DNA of 64,000 bases from Symbioplanes lichenis (GTDB taxonomy: Bacteria > Actinomycetota > Actinomycetes > Mycobacteriales > Micromonosporaceae). Below, piece after piece: positions 54,192 through 61,904 of this stretch; the stretch's first letter is position 1, and every line of letters begins with the position of its first letter. The position numbers and the translations under genes are program-made. The DNA lies in assembly GCF_030709675.1 (NCBI RefSeq), contig NZ_JAUZQD010000011.1, positions 280,083 through 344,082 on the forward strand, written 5' to 3'. The notes under the pieces were generated by a model. The model had not been told where the DNA came from. It made no database searches and saw only the letters and a list, made by a program, of their open reading frames with translations.

Positions 54192-54217
54192 AGACCCGGA
54201 CCTTGTGGCCCGGGTCT
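54192..54217 (-). terminator. Hairpin between MFS and surface-protein genes
   Basis: AGACCCGG (54192-54199) and CCGGGTCT (54210-54217) form an 8-bp stem with a 10-base loop. It lies after the MFS stop and ~29 bases before the surface-protein start on the same strand. It could terminate the MFS transcript or lie in the surface-protein leader. Confidence 0.5.
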
Positions 54218-54266
54218 CACTGACGCTAGGGACGGACGAGAGCCGTTCAGGTGCAGCGGCGGCCGC

Positions 54267-55475
54267 TCACAGTTGCACCTCGGCCAGATCCCGCTTGCCG
54301 CGCGCGGGCGACAGCAGCCAGGCCACGGGGGCGCACACGGCCACCACACCCGCCGCGATCAACGTGACCCGGGCGCCGACCAGCCCGGCCGCGGCGCCCG
54401 CGAGCAGGCCGCCGATCGGAATGGCGCCCCACGACACGAACCGGACGGTCGCCATCACCCGGCTGAGCAGCTCGGGCGGGCTCTCGGTCTGCCGGTACGT
54501 CCGGGTCGTCACGCTCAGCACCACCACGGAACCCGCGAAGACGAGGTTGCCCGCCGCGAAGGTGACGTAGGCGGCGCCACCGTCGCCGGCCGCGATCAGG
54601 AGCGCGCCCACCGCCGCCGTGCCGCCGGTGATCAGGAGCGCCCGGGCCGTGCCGACGGCGTCGGTGAGGCGGGTCGTGAGCGCGGCGCCGACCAGCGTGC
54701 CGACACCGTCGGTGGCCAGCATGAGGCCGACCACGCCGGGGGAGGCGTGCAAGTCCCGCACCAGATAGAGCGGGAAGAGCGCGTGGTGCACGCCGCAGAC
54801 GAAGTTGACGGCCGTCGCGGCCCACATGCCGGGGCCCATCACCGGGTGCCGGACGACATAGGAGAAGCCCTCGCGGATCATCTCGGCCATGGGCGGCCAC
54901 GTGTCGCGCCGCGCCGCCCGCCGCGCGGGCAGACCGCGCAGCATGGCCGCCGAGAAGAGATAGCTGACGGCGTCGAACAGCAGGGTCGGCACCGCCCCGG
55001 CGACCTGCACGATCAGGCCCCCGAGCGAAGGACCGCCGAGCTCGGTCGACGCGTGGGTGCCCGAGGTGAGGCTGTTGCGCGACTGGAGCTGGTCCCGGCC
55101 GACGATCTCGGGCAGGAACGTCGAGTTGGCGACGTCGAAGAGCACGTTGGCGAAGCTGATGACCAGCGCGGTCACCACGAGATGGGTCACCGAGAGGGTG
55201 CCCAGCCACCAGGCCACGGGCACGGACCCCACCGCGAGGGCCCGGGCCAGGTCGGCGCCGACCTGGGTGCCGCGCAGCGGGAGCCGCTGCACGATCACCC
55301 CGGACGGCAGGCCGATCACGATCCACGCGGCGTAGCGCGCGGCGACGATCAGACCCATCTGGAACGGGGACGCGTCGAGCACCGCGAGCGCGGTCAGCGG
55401 CAGTGCGACGCCCCCGATGGCCGTGCCGAGACTGCTCACCGTCCCGGCCGTCCACCACCGCCAGAAGACACTCAT
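54267..55475 (-). CDS. MFS exporter divergent from HxlR-peroxiredoxin regulator
   Basis: 402 residues, about 11-12 helices, of the enterobactin-exporter-like MFS group. GLPSGVIVQRLPLRGTQVGA (~53-72) is motif A, and GGPSLGGLIVQVAGAVPTLL and WGAIPIGGLLAGAAAGLVGA mark helices 5 and 11. It is probably an efflux pump for a drug-like or reactive compound. The ATG at 55475 has GAGG upstream. A minus-strand -10-like TATAGT (55516-55511) and a 25-bp dyad (55489-55513) lie immediately upstream. The divergent gene is an HxlR-type regulator, so it probably controls this pump. Confidence 0.9.
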   Translation of the reverse strand: MSVFWRWWTAGTVSSLGTAIGGVALPLTALAVLDASPFQMGLIVAARYAAWIVIGLPSGVIVQRLPLRGTQVGADLARALAVGSVPVAWWLGTLSVTHLVVTALVISFANVLFDVANSTFLPEIVGRDQLQSRNSLTSGTHASTELGGPSLGGLIVQVAGAVPTLLFDAVSYLFSAAMLRGLPARRAARRDTWPPMAEMIREGFSYVVRHPVMGPGMWAATAVNFVCGVHHALFPLYLVRDLHASPGVVGLMLATDGVGTLVGAALTTRLTDAVGTARALLITGGTAAVGALLIAAGDGGAAYVTFAAGNLVFAGSVVVLSVTTRTYRQTESPPELLSRVMATVRFVSWGAIPIGGLLAGAAAGLVGARVTLIAAGVVAVCAPVAWLLSPARGKRDLAEVQL

Positions 55476-55488
55476 CGCGCCTCGCTTC

Positions 55489-55518
55489 AGTGAGTTCCAA
55501 TTTGGAACGCACTATACT
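55489..55518. promoter_or_regulatory. 25-bp dyad and overlapping divergent -10 boxes (HxlR operator)
   Basis: AGT-GA-GTTCCAA-T-TTGGAAC-GC-ACT (55489-55513) is a dyad with a perfect 7-bp inner arm and matching outer triplets. ACTATACT next to it contains TATACT on the plus strand (55513-55518) and TATAGT on the minus strand (55516-55511), i.e. back-to-back -10 boxes that overlap. The plus-strand start would fall at or next to GTG 55526, suggesting a leaderless regulator mRNA. A dimer on the dyad would block the MFS start site and the regulator's -35 region. Confidence 0.75.
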
Positions 55519-55525
55519 GGCGGGC

Positions 55526-56353
55526 GTGCGACGAGTCGACCTGGCCGATGCGGACTGCGGGATAGCGCAGGCCGTCGGCGTGCTCAGCGACTGGTGGACG
55601 TTCCTGGTCGTGCGGGACGTCGCCGGGGGCGTGACCCGCTTCGACGCGTTGCAACGGGCGCTGGGCATGAGCCGGCGGGCGCTGACCGAGCGGCTGGGCG
55701 CCCTGGTCGACGAGGGCGTGCTGCGCCGGGAGGCCTATTCCGAGCGCCCGCCGCGCTACGACTACCTGCTCACGGCCAAGGGTGAGGGGCTGCTGCCGGT
55801 GCTCATCGCGCTGCAGGACTGGGGCACGCGGCACGTCATGGGCGACGGCTCGCTGACCGCGGAGGCCGGCCCGGCCGAGATCCACCGGGTGCACGAGCTG
55901 GTGGGGCGGGTGGTGCCCGGGCTGACGGTGGTGCAGCCGACGGTCCTGTTCTTCTTCCCGGGGGCTTTCGCGCCGGAGGATCACCGAGGCTATCCGCCGG
56001 GTTACGGCGACATCCCGGGGGCGGCGGGCTGCACGCTGGAGGCGCGGACCTATGCGGCGCGCGCCGGCGACTTCGCGGCGCAGGGCGTGGCGGTCATGGG
56101 CGTGAGCACCCAGCGTCCGGACGAGCTGGCCGCTTTCGCCGCGTACGCGGAGCTGCCTTTTCCCTTGCTTTCGGACGAGGACGGAAAGCTGGCCGCCGGG
56201 CTGCGGCTGCCGACCTTCCGGGCGGGTGGCACCGAGCGGTTCAAGCGGTTGACCTTGCTGGTCGACGCGGGTGCGGTGATCCGATCCGTGCAGTTCCCGG
56301 TGACCGATCCGGCCGGGTCGGTGCGGGAAATGCTGACGAATGTCACGAGCTGA
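55526..56353 (+). CDS. HxlR-family regulator fused to a peroxiredoxin-like domain
   Basis: 275 residues. Residues 1-105 are a full HxlR winged helix: DADCGIAQAVGVLSDWWTFL (Cys11), TRFDALQRALGMSRRALTER, LRREAYSERPPRYDYLLTAK, IALQDWG. Residues ~125-275 are a thioredoxin-fold redoxin: VLFFFPGAFAPED, GAAGCTLEARTYAARAGDFA (Cys169 at the peroxidatic position of BCP-type enzymes), GVSTQRPDELAAFAAYAELP, FPLLSDEDGKLAAGL. The chain has only these two cysteines. HxlR proteins (YodB, HypR, QorR) sense oxidants through an N-terminal cysteine, so an internal C11-C169 relay is an attractive inference. GTG 55526 is likely leaderless. It probably controls the divergent MFS gene. Confidence 0.88.
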   Translation: MRRVDLADADCGIAQAVGVLSDWWTFLVVRDVAGGVTRFDALQRALGMSRRALTERLGALVDEGVLRREAYSERPPRYDYLLTAKGEGLLPVLIALQDWGTRHVMGDGSLTAEAGPAEIHRVHELVGRVVPGLTVVQPTVLFFFPGAFAPEDHRGYPPGYGDIPGAAGCTLEARTYAARAGDFAAQGVAVMGVSTQRPDELAAFAAYAELPFPLLSDEDGKLAAGLRLPTFRAGGTERFKRLTLLVDAGAVIRSVQFPVTDPAGSVREMLTNVTS

Positions 56354-56382
56354 GGGATGCCGAGCGGCGCTACGGTGGGGGC

Positions 56383-58260
56383 GTGCGCAATCCCTCGGAA
56401 TCCCGGTATGCGGCCGGGCGGCTCTCCCCGATCCGCCGTGCGGCCGACCTCCAGCGGCTGCGTGACGAGCAGTTCGACGTCCTGGTCATCGGCGGCGGGG
56501 TCACCGGCGCCGGCGCGGCCCTCGACGCCGCGTCGCGGGGCCTGAAAGTCGCGCTGGTCGAGGCGCGGGACCTGGCCTCCGGCACGTCCAGCCGGTCGAG
56601 CAAGCTCATCCACGGCGGCCTGCGCTATCTCGAGCAGCTCGAGCTGCACCTGGTGCACGAGGCGCTGCGCGAGCGGGGGCTGCTGACCAGCCGCATCGCG
56701 CCGCACCTGGTGCGCCCGGTGCCGATCCTGGTGCCGCTGGAGCCCGCCGCCCCGCCGGCCCGCGTCTGGCACCGGATGTATTACGGGCTGGGCGTCGCGG
56801 CCTACGACGTCTTCGCCGGGGTGTTCGGCAAGGGCCGCGGCATGCCGCTGCACCGGCACCTGACCCGCGACGGTGCCCGCCACCTCTTCCCGAGCCTGCG
56901 GGCCGACAAGATCACCGGCGCCATCCGCTACTACGACGGGCAGGTCGACGACGCCCGGCTCGTGGTCAACCTGGCCCGCACGGCGGCCAGCCTCGGCGCG
57001 GCCGTGGTCACCAGCGCCCGGGTCACCGGTTTCCTGCGCGAGGCCCGGCAGGTCGTGGGCGTCCGCGTCCGCGATCTCGAGTCGCCCGACGCCCCCGAGT
57101 TCGAGGTCCGCGCCCGGCAGGTCGTCGCCGCCACCGGCGTGTGGAGCGACGACATGTCCCGCATGCTCGACGACGTCGGCGTGCGCCCGGGCCTGCGGGT
57201 GCGCGCGTCCAAGGGCGTCCACCTCGTGGTGCCGCGCTCGGCCATCACCGGCGACGCCGGCCTCATCCTGCGCACCGCCACCTCGGTGCTCTTCGTCATC
57301 CCGTGGGGCGGCCACTGGATCATCGGCACCACCGACACCGACTGGGAGCTCGACCGCTCGCACCCGGCCGCGTCCGCCCGCGACATCCGCTACCTGCTCG
57401 ACCAGGTCAACACCGTGCTCGAGCGGCCGCTCACCACCGACGACATCGAGGGCGTCTATGCCGGGCTGCGCCCGCTGCTCTCCGGCGAGGCCGACTCGAC
57501 GTCGAAGTTGTCCCGCGAGCACGCGGTCGTGGAGCCGATGCTCGGGCTGCTGCTCGTGGCGGGCGGCAAATACACGACCTATCGGGTCATGGCCGCCGAC
57601 GTCATCAACCTGGCCGCCCGCCGGCTGGGCGTCGAGGCCCCGTCGCGCACGGCGGAGCTTCCGCTGCTCGGCGCCGACGGATACGCCGCCGCGTGGCGCG
57701 ACCGGCAGGACGCCGCGCGCCGCCACGGCGTCACCACCGGCGTCGTCGAGCACCTGCTGGAGCGTTACGGCACGCTCACCGGGCACCTGCTCGCCCTGAT
57801 GGAGGCCGACCCGGAGCTGGCAGCGCCGCTGGCCGGAGCCCCGGAATACCTGGCCGCCGAGGTGGCCTACGCGGCCGAGGCCGAGGGCGCCCTGCACCTC
57901 GACGACGTGCTGACCCGGCGCACCCGCATCTCCTTCGAGACCGCGCACCGCGGCGCCGAGACGGCCCGGCACGCGGCCACGATCATGGCCACGACGCTGG
58001 GCTGGGACGACGCCGTGCGCGACCGCGAGGTCGAGCACTACCTGGCCCGGGTCGAGGCGGAGCGGCAGTCGCAGAAGATGCCCGACGACCTCACCGCCGA
58101 CGCGGCCCGGCTGGGCGTCTCCGACGTGCGCGGCTATGCGGCGGACCGGGGCCCGTCGCTCGTCCTGCCCGACCCGGAGCTGCCCGAGCTGATCCAGGAC
58201 GACCCCTACACCGCGGGCCTGGCCGGGCCGGACCTGGCCGCCTTCGACACCGACCGATGA
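56383..58260 (+). CDS. glpD: Glycerol-3-phosphate dehydrogenase (FAD-dependent)
   Basis: Oxidises sn-glycerol-3-phosphate to dihydroxyacetone phosphate, feeding electrons to quinone; peripheral membrane protein. 625 residues from GTG 56383. The FAD loop is VIGGGVTGAGAALDAA (~35), with GTSSRSSKLIHGGLRYLEQL (~67), the middle WIIGTTDTDWELDRSHP and VAGGKYTTYRVMA (~388). The C-terminal cap domain is followed by ~50 extra residues (LVLPDPELPELIQDDPYTAG) common in actinobacterial homologues. No glycerol kinase or facilitator is adjacent. The stop overlaps the start of a repeat-encoded 45-codon ORF (ATGA). Confidence 0.95.
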   Translation: MRNPSESRYAAGRLSPIRRAADLQRLRDEQFDVLVIGGGVTGAGAALDAASRGLKVALVEARDLASGTSSRSSKLIHGGLRYLEQLELHLVHEALRERGLLTSRIAPHLVRPVPILVPLEPAAPPARVWHRMYYGLGVAAYDVFAGVFGKGRGMPLHRHLTRDGARHLFPSLRADKITGAIRYYDGQVDDARLVVNLARTAASLGAAVVTSARVTGFLREARQVVGVRVRDLESPDAPEFEVRARQVVAATGVWSDDMSRMLDDVGVRPGLRVRASKGVHLVVPRSAITGDAGLILRTATSVLFVIPWGGHWIIGTTDTDWELDRSHPAASARDIRYLLDQVNTVLERPLTTDDIEGVYAGLRPLLSGEADSTSKLSREHAVVEPMLGLLLVAGGKYTTYRVMAADVINLAARRLGVEAPSRTAELPLLGADGYAAAWRDRQDAARRHGVTTGVVEHLLERYGTLTGHLLALMEADPELAAPLAGAPEYLAAEVAYAAEAEGALHLDDVLTRRTRISFETAHRGAETARHAATIMATTLGWDDAVRDREVEHYLARVEAERQSQKMPDDLTADAARLGVSDVRGYAADRGPSLVLPDPELPELIQDDPYTAGLAGPDLAAFDTDR

Positions 58261-58388
58261 TGGCCGTCGCCTCGTCCGGCCGGCCCATGATGGCCGTCGC
58301 CTCTCCCGGCCGGCCCGTGATGGCCGTCGTCTTCTCCGGCCGGCCCGTGACGGCCGTCGCCTCTCCCGGCCGGCCCGCGACGGCCGGC
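58257..58388 (+). repeat. 30-bp tandem repeat, about 4.4 copies
   Basis: Units begin at 58257, 58287, 58317 and 58347, followed by a partial copy at 58377. The consensus starts GTGATGGCCGTCGCCTCTCC and ends CGGCCGGCCC. Copies differ by a few substitutions each. The repeats fill the whole space between glpD and the DUF4031 gene. Confidence 0.92.
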
Positions 58389-58394
58389 CGGTGA
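58257..58394 (+). CDS. 45-codon repeat-built ORF coupling glpD to DUF4031 gene
   Basis: ATG 58257 overlaps the glpD stop (ATGA) and the TGA at 58392-58394 overlaps the next gene's start (GTGA). It encodes four copies of a ten-residue unit (MMAVASSGRP, MMAVASPGRP, VMAVVFSGRP, VTAVASPGRP) plus ATAGR. The whole ORF is a 30-bp tandem repeat. Because 30 is a multiple of three, every copy keeps the frame. It may be a translated coupling peptide, or only a frame that survives because the repeat does. Unrelated to any family I know. Confidence 0.5.
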   Translation: MMAVASSGRPMMAVASPGRPVMAVVFSGRPVTAVASPGRPATAGR

Positions 58395-58660
58395 TTCTGG
58401 TCGACGAGCCGCGCTGGCCGGCCCGGGGGCGGCTCTGGTCCCACCTGGTCAGCGACGTCTCGTTCGCCGAGCTGCACGTCTTCGCCGAGATGCTGGGCGC
58501 GCCCCGGCGCGGCTTCGACCGGGACCACTACGACATCCCGGAGAACCGCTTCGCGATGGCGCTCATGCTCGGGGCGATCCTGGTGCCGTCACGGGAGATC
58601 GCGGCGCGGTTGCGGACGGCGGGGTTGCGCCGCCCGAAGCATCTCTCGGCCCGCCGCTAG
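58391..58660 (+). CDS. DUF4031 domain protein
   Basis: 89 residues. ILVDEPRWPARGRLWSHLVS, SFAELHVFAEMLGAPRRGFD, DHYDIPENRF and AMALMLGAILVPSREIAARL follow the DUF4031 pattern. Function is not established; the many conserved His/Asp (H17, D41, H42, D44) hint at a small hydrolase- or nuclease-like fold (inference). GTG 58391 overlaps the stop of the 45-codon ORF. The last 72 bp overlap the convergent HD-domain gene, so the C-terminus may be one of the longest antisense overlaps in the window. Confidence 0.85.
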   Translation: MILVDEPRWPARGRLWSHLVSDVSFAELHVFAEMLGAPRRGFDRDHYDIPENRFAMALMLGAILVPSREIAARLRTAGLRRPKHLSARR

Positions 58661-59290
58661 CTTGCGCAGCTCCTGCTCCAGGTTCTCCCGGGCCCGGGCC
58701 TCCCAGCGCTCCCGCAGCGGCTCGTTGCGATAGATCGCGGGCAGCTCGAGCAGCGAGACGAGCACCTGCGCGCGGGCAGCCCGGAAGGTGTCGTCGGGCA
58801 CGTGGGCGTACTCGCGGCGGATCGCCTCCGTGTACGCCGCGTAGCGCTCCGGATCGGCCGCGAGGATGGCCAGGTCGGCGTCGCACAGCAGCTCGCCGTC
58901 CGGGTCGTCGTCGCCGGTCGCGTGGCCGGCGGTCAGTCCCACCAGACGGGCCACCTCGGCGGCGACCTCCGCGGGCGTGCCGAGCGTCGTGAGCAGCCCC
59001 TCGGCGAAGTCCGCGCTGTCCCGCTCGTTGGCGTCGCCGAGCGCCCGTGGGTCGTAGACGGCGTCGTGCATCCACGTCGCCAGTCGCACCCGGTCGGCGT
59101 GCCGGGCCAGCGCGGCGTGCTCGTCGACGATGTCCAGCACGGCGGTGAGGTGGCTCACGTCGTGGTACTGCCGCTGCGGCTCGGACCACCGGCTCAGCAG
59201 GTACGCCCCGGCTGCGGCCAGGTCGGCCTCGTCCGCCGTGGCGCCGGCGCCCCGGGCCGCGCCCACGAATCGGTCTTCAAGTGATGTCAC
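58589..59290 (-). CDS. HD-domain predicted metal-dependent phosphohydrolase
   Basis: 233 residues. Metal ligands are visible as QYHDVSHLTAVLDIVDEH (~44-61), WMHDAVYDPRALGDANERDS (HD doublet ~75) and LLCDADLAILAADPERYAAY (distal Asp ~140). The EHA...H-D...D pattern matches the COG4339-type small HD hydrolases annotated as predicted metal-dependent phosphohydrolases in bacteria. Substrate unknown. The GTG at 59290 was chosen because the family begins there (LEDRFVGAARG). It is divergent from the FUSC gene across 24 bp and overlaps DUF4031 at the other end. Confidence 0.87.
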   Translation of the reverse strand: MTSLEDRFVGAARGAGATADEADLAAAGAYLLSRWSEPQRQYHDVSHLTAVLDIVDEHAALARHADRVRLATWMHDAVYDPRALGDANERDSADFAEGLLTTLGTPAEVAAEVARLVGLTAGHATGDDDPDGELLCDADLAILAADPERYAAYTEAIRREYAHVPDDTFRAARAQVLVSLLELPAIYRNEPLRERWEARARENLEQELRKLAAGREMLRAAQPRRPQPRRDLP

Positions 59291-59314
59291 GCGATCTAGC
59301 CTAGAGTCCGACTC

Positions 59315-60469
59315 ATGACGGACCGGGGGCTTGCTGCGGCGCTGGCCGAGCTGCACAGCCGGTCGCGCTCCGGCGCGGCGGCGGGCTGGGCCCGGGTGCG
59401 CGGTGCTTTCGTGCTCGCGCTGCAGGCCGGGCTGGGCGCGGGCATCGCCTGGTTCGTGGCGCACGACGTGATCGGCCGGCCCAACCCCTTCTTCGCCCCG
59501 ATCGCCGCCGTGATCACGCTGGCGTCGTCGATCGGGCAGCGGGCCCGGCGCACGGCCGAGCTCGTCCTCGGCGTGGCCATCGGCATCGGGATCGGCGACG
59601 CGATCATCCTGCTCATCGGGTCCGGCCCGTGGCAGATCGGGCTGGTGGTGCTGCTCGCCATCGTGACGGCGGCTGCGGTCGGCGGCGGCACCCCGCTGGT
59701 CGTGCAGTCCGCGTCGTCCGCGGTGCTGGTGGCCACGCTCACCTCGGCGACCGGCCTGCCCTGGACCCGCTTCTTCGACGCCCTGGTCGGCGGCGGTGTC
59801 GGCCTGGTGGTCATGTCGCTGTTGCTGCCGCTCAACCCCCTTTCCGTCGTACGCCGGGCCGCCGACCCGGCTTTGGAGGAGCTCGCCGCCGGTCTGCGCA
59901 TCGTGGCCAGGGGCGCGGCGGCCGGTTCCTCCGACGACGTGGGCGCCGGGCTGGCGCGGCTGCGGGCGGCGGAGAGCAACTTCACGGCGCTCGCCCAGGC
60001 GGCCACCGCGGCCAGCGAGAACATCGCGATCGCGCCCGCCCGGTGGCGCTCGCGCGGCGCGCTCAGCCAGTACGTCGAGGGGGCGCCCCATCTCACGTAC
60101 GCGCTGCGCAATGTCCGGGTCCTCGCCCGCCGGGTCATGACCGCGCTGGACGACAAGGAGTCGATCCCCGCCGTCTTGCCCACGTCGGTCGAGCTGCTCG
60201 CCGACGCGGTGGACCTGCTGCGGCAGGAGTGGGCACGGGGCGTCGAGCCCGAGGCGACCCGGGAACGAGCGCTGCGGGCCGCGGCGGAGGGCGGGCAGGC
60301 GTACCGGGACGGGGTGGGTTTCTCGGGTGGTGTCGTGGTGGCGCAGGTCCGGACCACCGTGACGGACCTGCTGCGGGCGACCGGCGTGGAATATGCGGAG
60401 GCGCCGCGGCTGACCCGCCGGGCGGCGGGCTGGCACGGGAAGCCCCGCTCCCGGCGCCGGTCTCTTTGA
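59315..60469 (+). CDS. FUSC/aromatic-acid-exporter-like membrane protein
   Basis: 384 residues. The N-terminal ~175 residues hold about six helices, with NPFFAPIAAVITLASSIGQR and RARRTAELVLGVAIGIGIGD, the conserved loop of the FUSC/AaeB-type family. LLPLNPLSVVRRAADPALEE ends the membrane part. The remainder (~180-384) is a cytosolic alpha-helical domain. Family members export aromatic carboxylates or related compounds; the substrate here is unknown. The half-length compared with two-domain FUSC proteins suggests a dimer. Short upstream region (24 bp). Confidence 0.83.
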   Translation: MTDRGLAAALAELHSRSRSGAAAGWARVRGAFVLALQAGLGAGIAWFVAHDVIGRPNPFFAPIAAVITLASSIGQRARRTAELVLGVAIGIGIGDAIILLIGSGPWQIGLVVLLAIVTAAAVGGGTPLVVQSASSAVLVATLTSATGLPWTRFFDALVGGGVGLVVMSLLLPLNPLSVVRRAADPALEELAAGLRIVARGAAAGSSDDVGAGLARLRAAESNFTALAQAATAASENIAIAPARWRSRGALSQYVEGAPHLTYALRNVRVLARRVMTALDDKESIPAVLPTSVELLADAVDLLRQEWARGVEPEATRERALRAAAEGGQAYRDGVGFSGGVVVAQVRTTVTDLLRATGVEYAEAPRLTRRAAGWHGKPRSRRRSL

Positions 60470-60515
60470 TCTTCCCCGGGCCGCACAGTGGGGCCCGGGT
60501 GACTACGCTGGCGGC

Positions 60516-61904
60516 ATGGCCGACGACGACGCTTCGCCCGCTGGCACGACGACGTCGGCGCCGCCCTCCTCGCCCGCGCCGCTGCCCGCCCCGGCCCCCG
60601 CGCCACTGGTGCCGGACAAGCGCGCGGGCTGGCGGCGCTGGCTGCCGCTGACCGGCATCATCGTGTTCATCGCCGCGTGCTCGGTCGCGATGCTCGTCAT
60701 CCTGGGCTTCAGCAACGGCCCGACCGGCCTGGCCATCGGCCTGGTGGCCGCGATGCTGCCGGTGCCCGTCCTGGTCTCCTGCTTCCTCTGGCTCGACCGC
60801 TACGAGCCCGAGCCCGTGCGCTATCTCGTCTTCTGCTTCACGTGGGGCGCGGCCGTGGCCACCCTGGTCGCGATCGGCGTGAACAGCGGCGCCGCCTGGC
60901 TCTTCGACAAGTGGGGCCTGCCCGAGGCGCTCGTGGCGGTCATCGTGGCGCCCTTCATCGAGGAGTCGATGAAGGCACTCGGCCCGATCCTGCTCTTCTG
61001 GCGGCGCCGCCGGGAGTGGTCCGGCATCACCGACGGCATCGTTTACTGCGGGCTCTCCGCGCTCGGCTTCGCGATGGTCGAAAACGTGCTCTACCTGGGC
61101 GGGCACGGCTACGCCGCGGGCGCCGAGCAGTACGGCACGGCGACCGGCCTGCAGAACGTCTTCCTGATCTTCGTCGTGCGCATCCTCTTCACCGGCTTCG
61201 CGCACCCGCTCTTCACGTCGATGACCGGCATCGGCCTCGGCATCGCGGCCCGCTCGGCCGACCGCCGGGTGCGCTGGCTGGCCCCGATCGCCGGCCTGCT
61301 GATGGCGATGATCCTGCACGGCACCTTCAACCTGCTGCCCACGCTGTCGGTGGCCACCGGCGAGACCGTCATCATGCTGTACGGCTACCTGGGCTTCATG
61401 GTGCCGTTCTTCTTCGCGGTCCTCGGGTTCGCCATCGCGTTGCGCGGCTACGAGGGGCGCCTCAGCGAGCGGATCCTGCCGGTGTACGTCCGCGCGGGCT
61501 GGCTGTCCCCGCCCGAGGTGGCCACGCTGGGCACCCTCGGCCGCCGGCACTCGGCGCGCCGCTGGGCGAAGCGAGTCGCCGGGGAGCCGGGCTTGCGAGC
61601 GATGCGCGCCTTCCAGCTCGCCGGCACCCAGCTGGCCCTGCTGCGCGACGGCATGCAGCGGGGCCTGACCCGCACGCCGCAGGAGCACGAGCGGGCCCAG
61701 GCGGAGGAGCGCAAGCTGCTCACCGAGCTGTCCGGTTACCGGGCGGTCTTCGTGGGCCGGGACCCGCAGGCGCCGATGGCCTTCTGGAACGGGGCGTTCT
61801 ACAGCGTCCGCTTCCCCGACGGGACGGTGCGGCAGGTGGGTGCGCCGGCCGAGCCCGTGGTGCCCCTGCCGGTGGTCCTGCCGCCCCCCTACTACTACAG
61901 ATAG
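60516..61904 (+). CDS. PrsW-family intramembrane metalloprotease
   Basis: 462 residues with an Ala/Pro-rich N-terminal tail (~1-35) and about eight helices. PrsW motifs are APFIEESMKALGPILLFWRR (EExxK, ~150), GLSALGFAMVENVLYL (ExxxY, ~190), GFAHPLFTSMTGIGLG (H, ~230) and ILHGTFNLLP (H, ~268). The C-terminal ~150 residues are cytosolic and include ERILPVYVRAGWLSPPEVAT and a PPYYYR end. PrsW enzymes perform site-1 cleavage of anti-sigma factors in some bacteria; the target here is unknown and no anti-sigma gene is adjacent. The final 10 bp overlap the convergent groES-like gene. Confidence 0.9.
   Translation: MADDDASPAGTTTSAPPSSPAPLPAPAPAPLVPDKRAGWRRWLPLTGIIVFIAACSVAMLVILGFSNGPTGLAIGLVAAMLPVPVLVSCFLWLDRYEPEPVRYLVFCFTWGAAVATLVAIGVNSGAAWLFDKWGLPEALVAVIVAPFIEESMKALGPILLFWRRRREWSGITDGIVYCGLSALGFAMVENVLYLGGHGYAAGAEQYGTATGLQNVFLIFVVRILFTGFAHPLFTSMTGIGLGIAARSADRRVRWLAPIAGLLMAMILHGTFNLLPTLSVATGETVIMLYGYLGFMVPFFFAVLGFAIALRGYEGRLSERILPVYVRAGWLSPPEVATLGTLGRRHSARRWAKRVAGEPGLRAMRAFQLAGTQLALLRDGMQRGLTRTPQEHERAQAEERKLLTELSGYRAVFVGRDPQAPMAFWNGAFYSVRFPDGTVRQVGAPAEPVVPLPVVLPPPYYYR

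Noticed and set aside
48806..54223. An 1805-codon open frame on the plus strand across the surface-protein gene
   Set aside because: It is antisense to a gene with clear signal peptide, repeats and LPKTG signal. Its product is Arg/Gly/His-rich low complexity, the usual shadow of GC-biased third positions. Similar long antisense frames at 834-2231, 2120-3946, 5504-8836, 35522-39100, 39604-41394 and 60135-63833 were rejected for the same reason.
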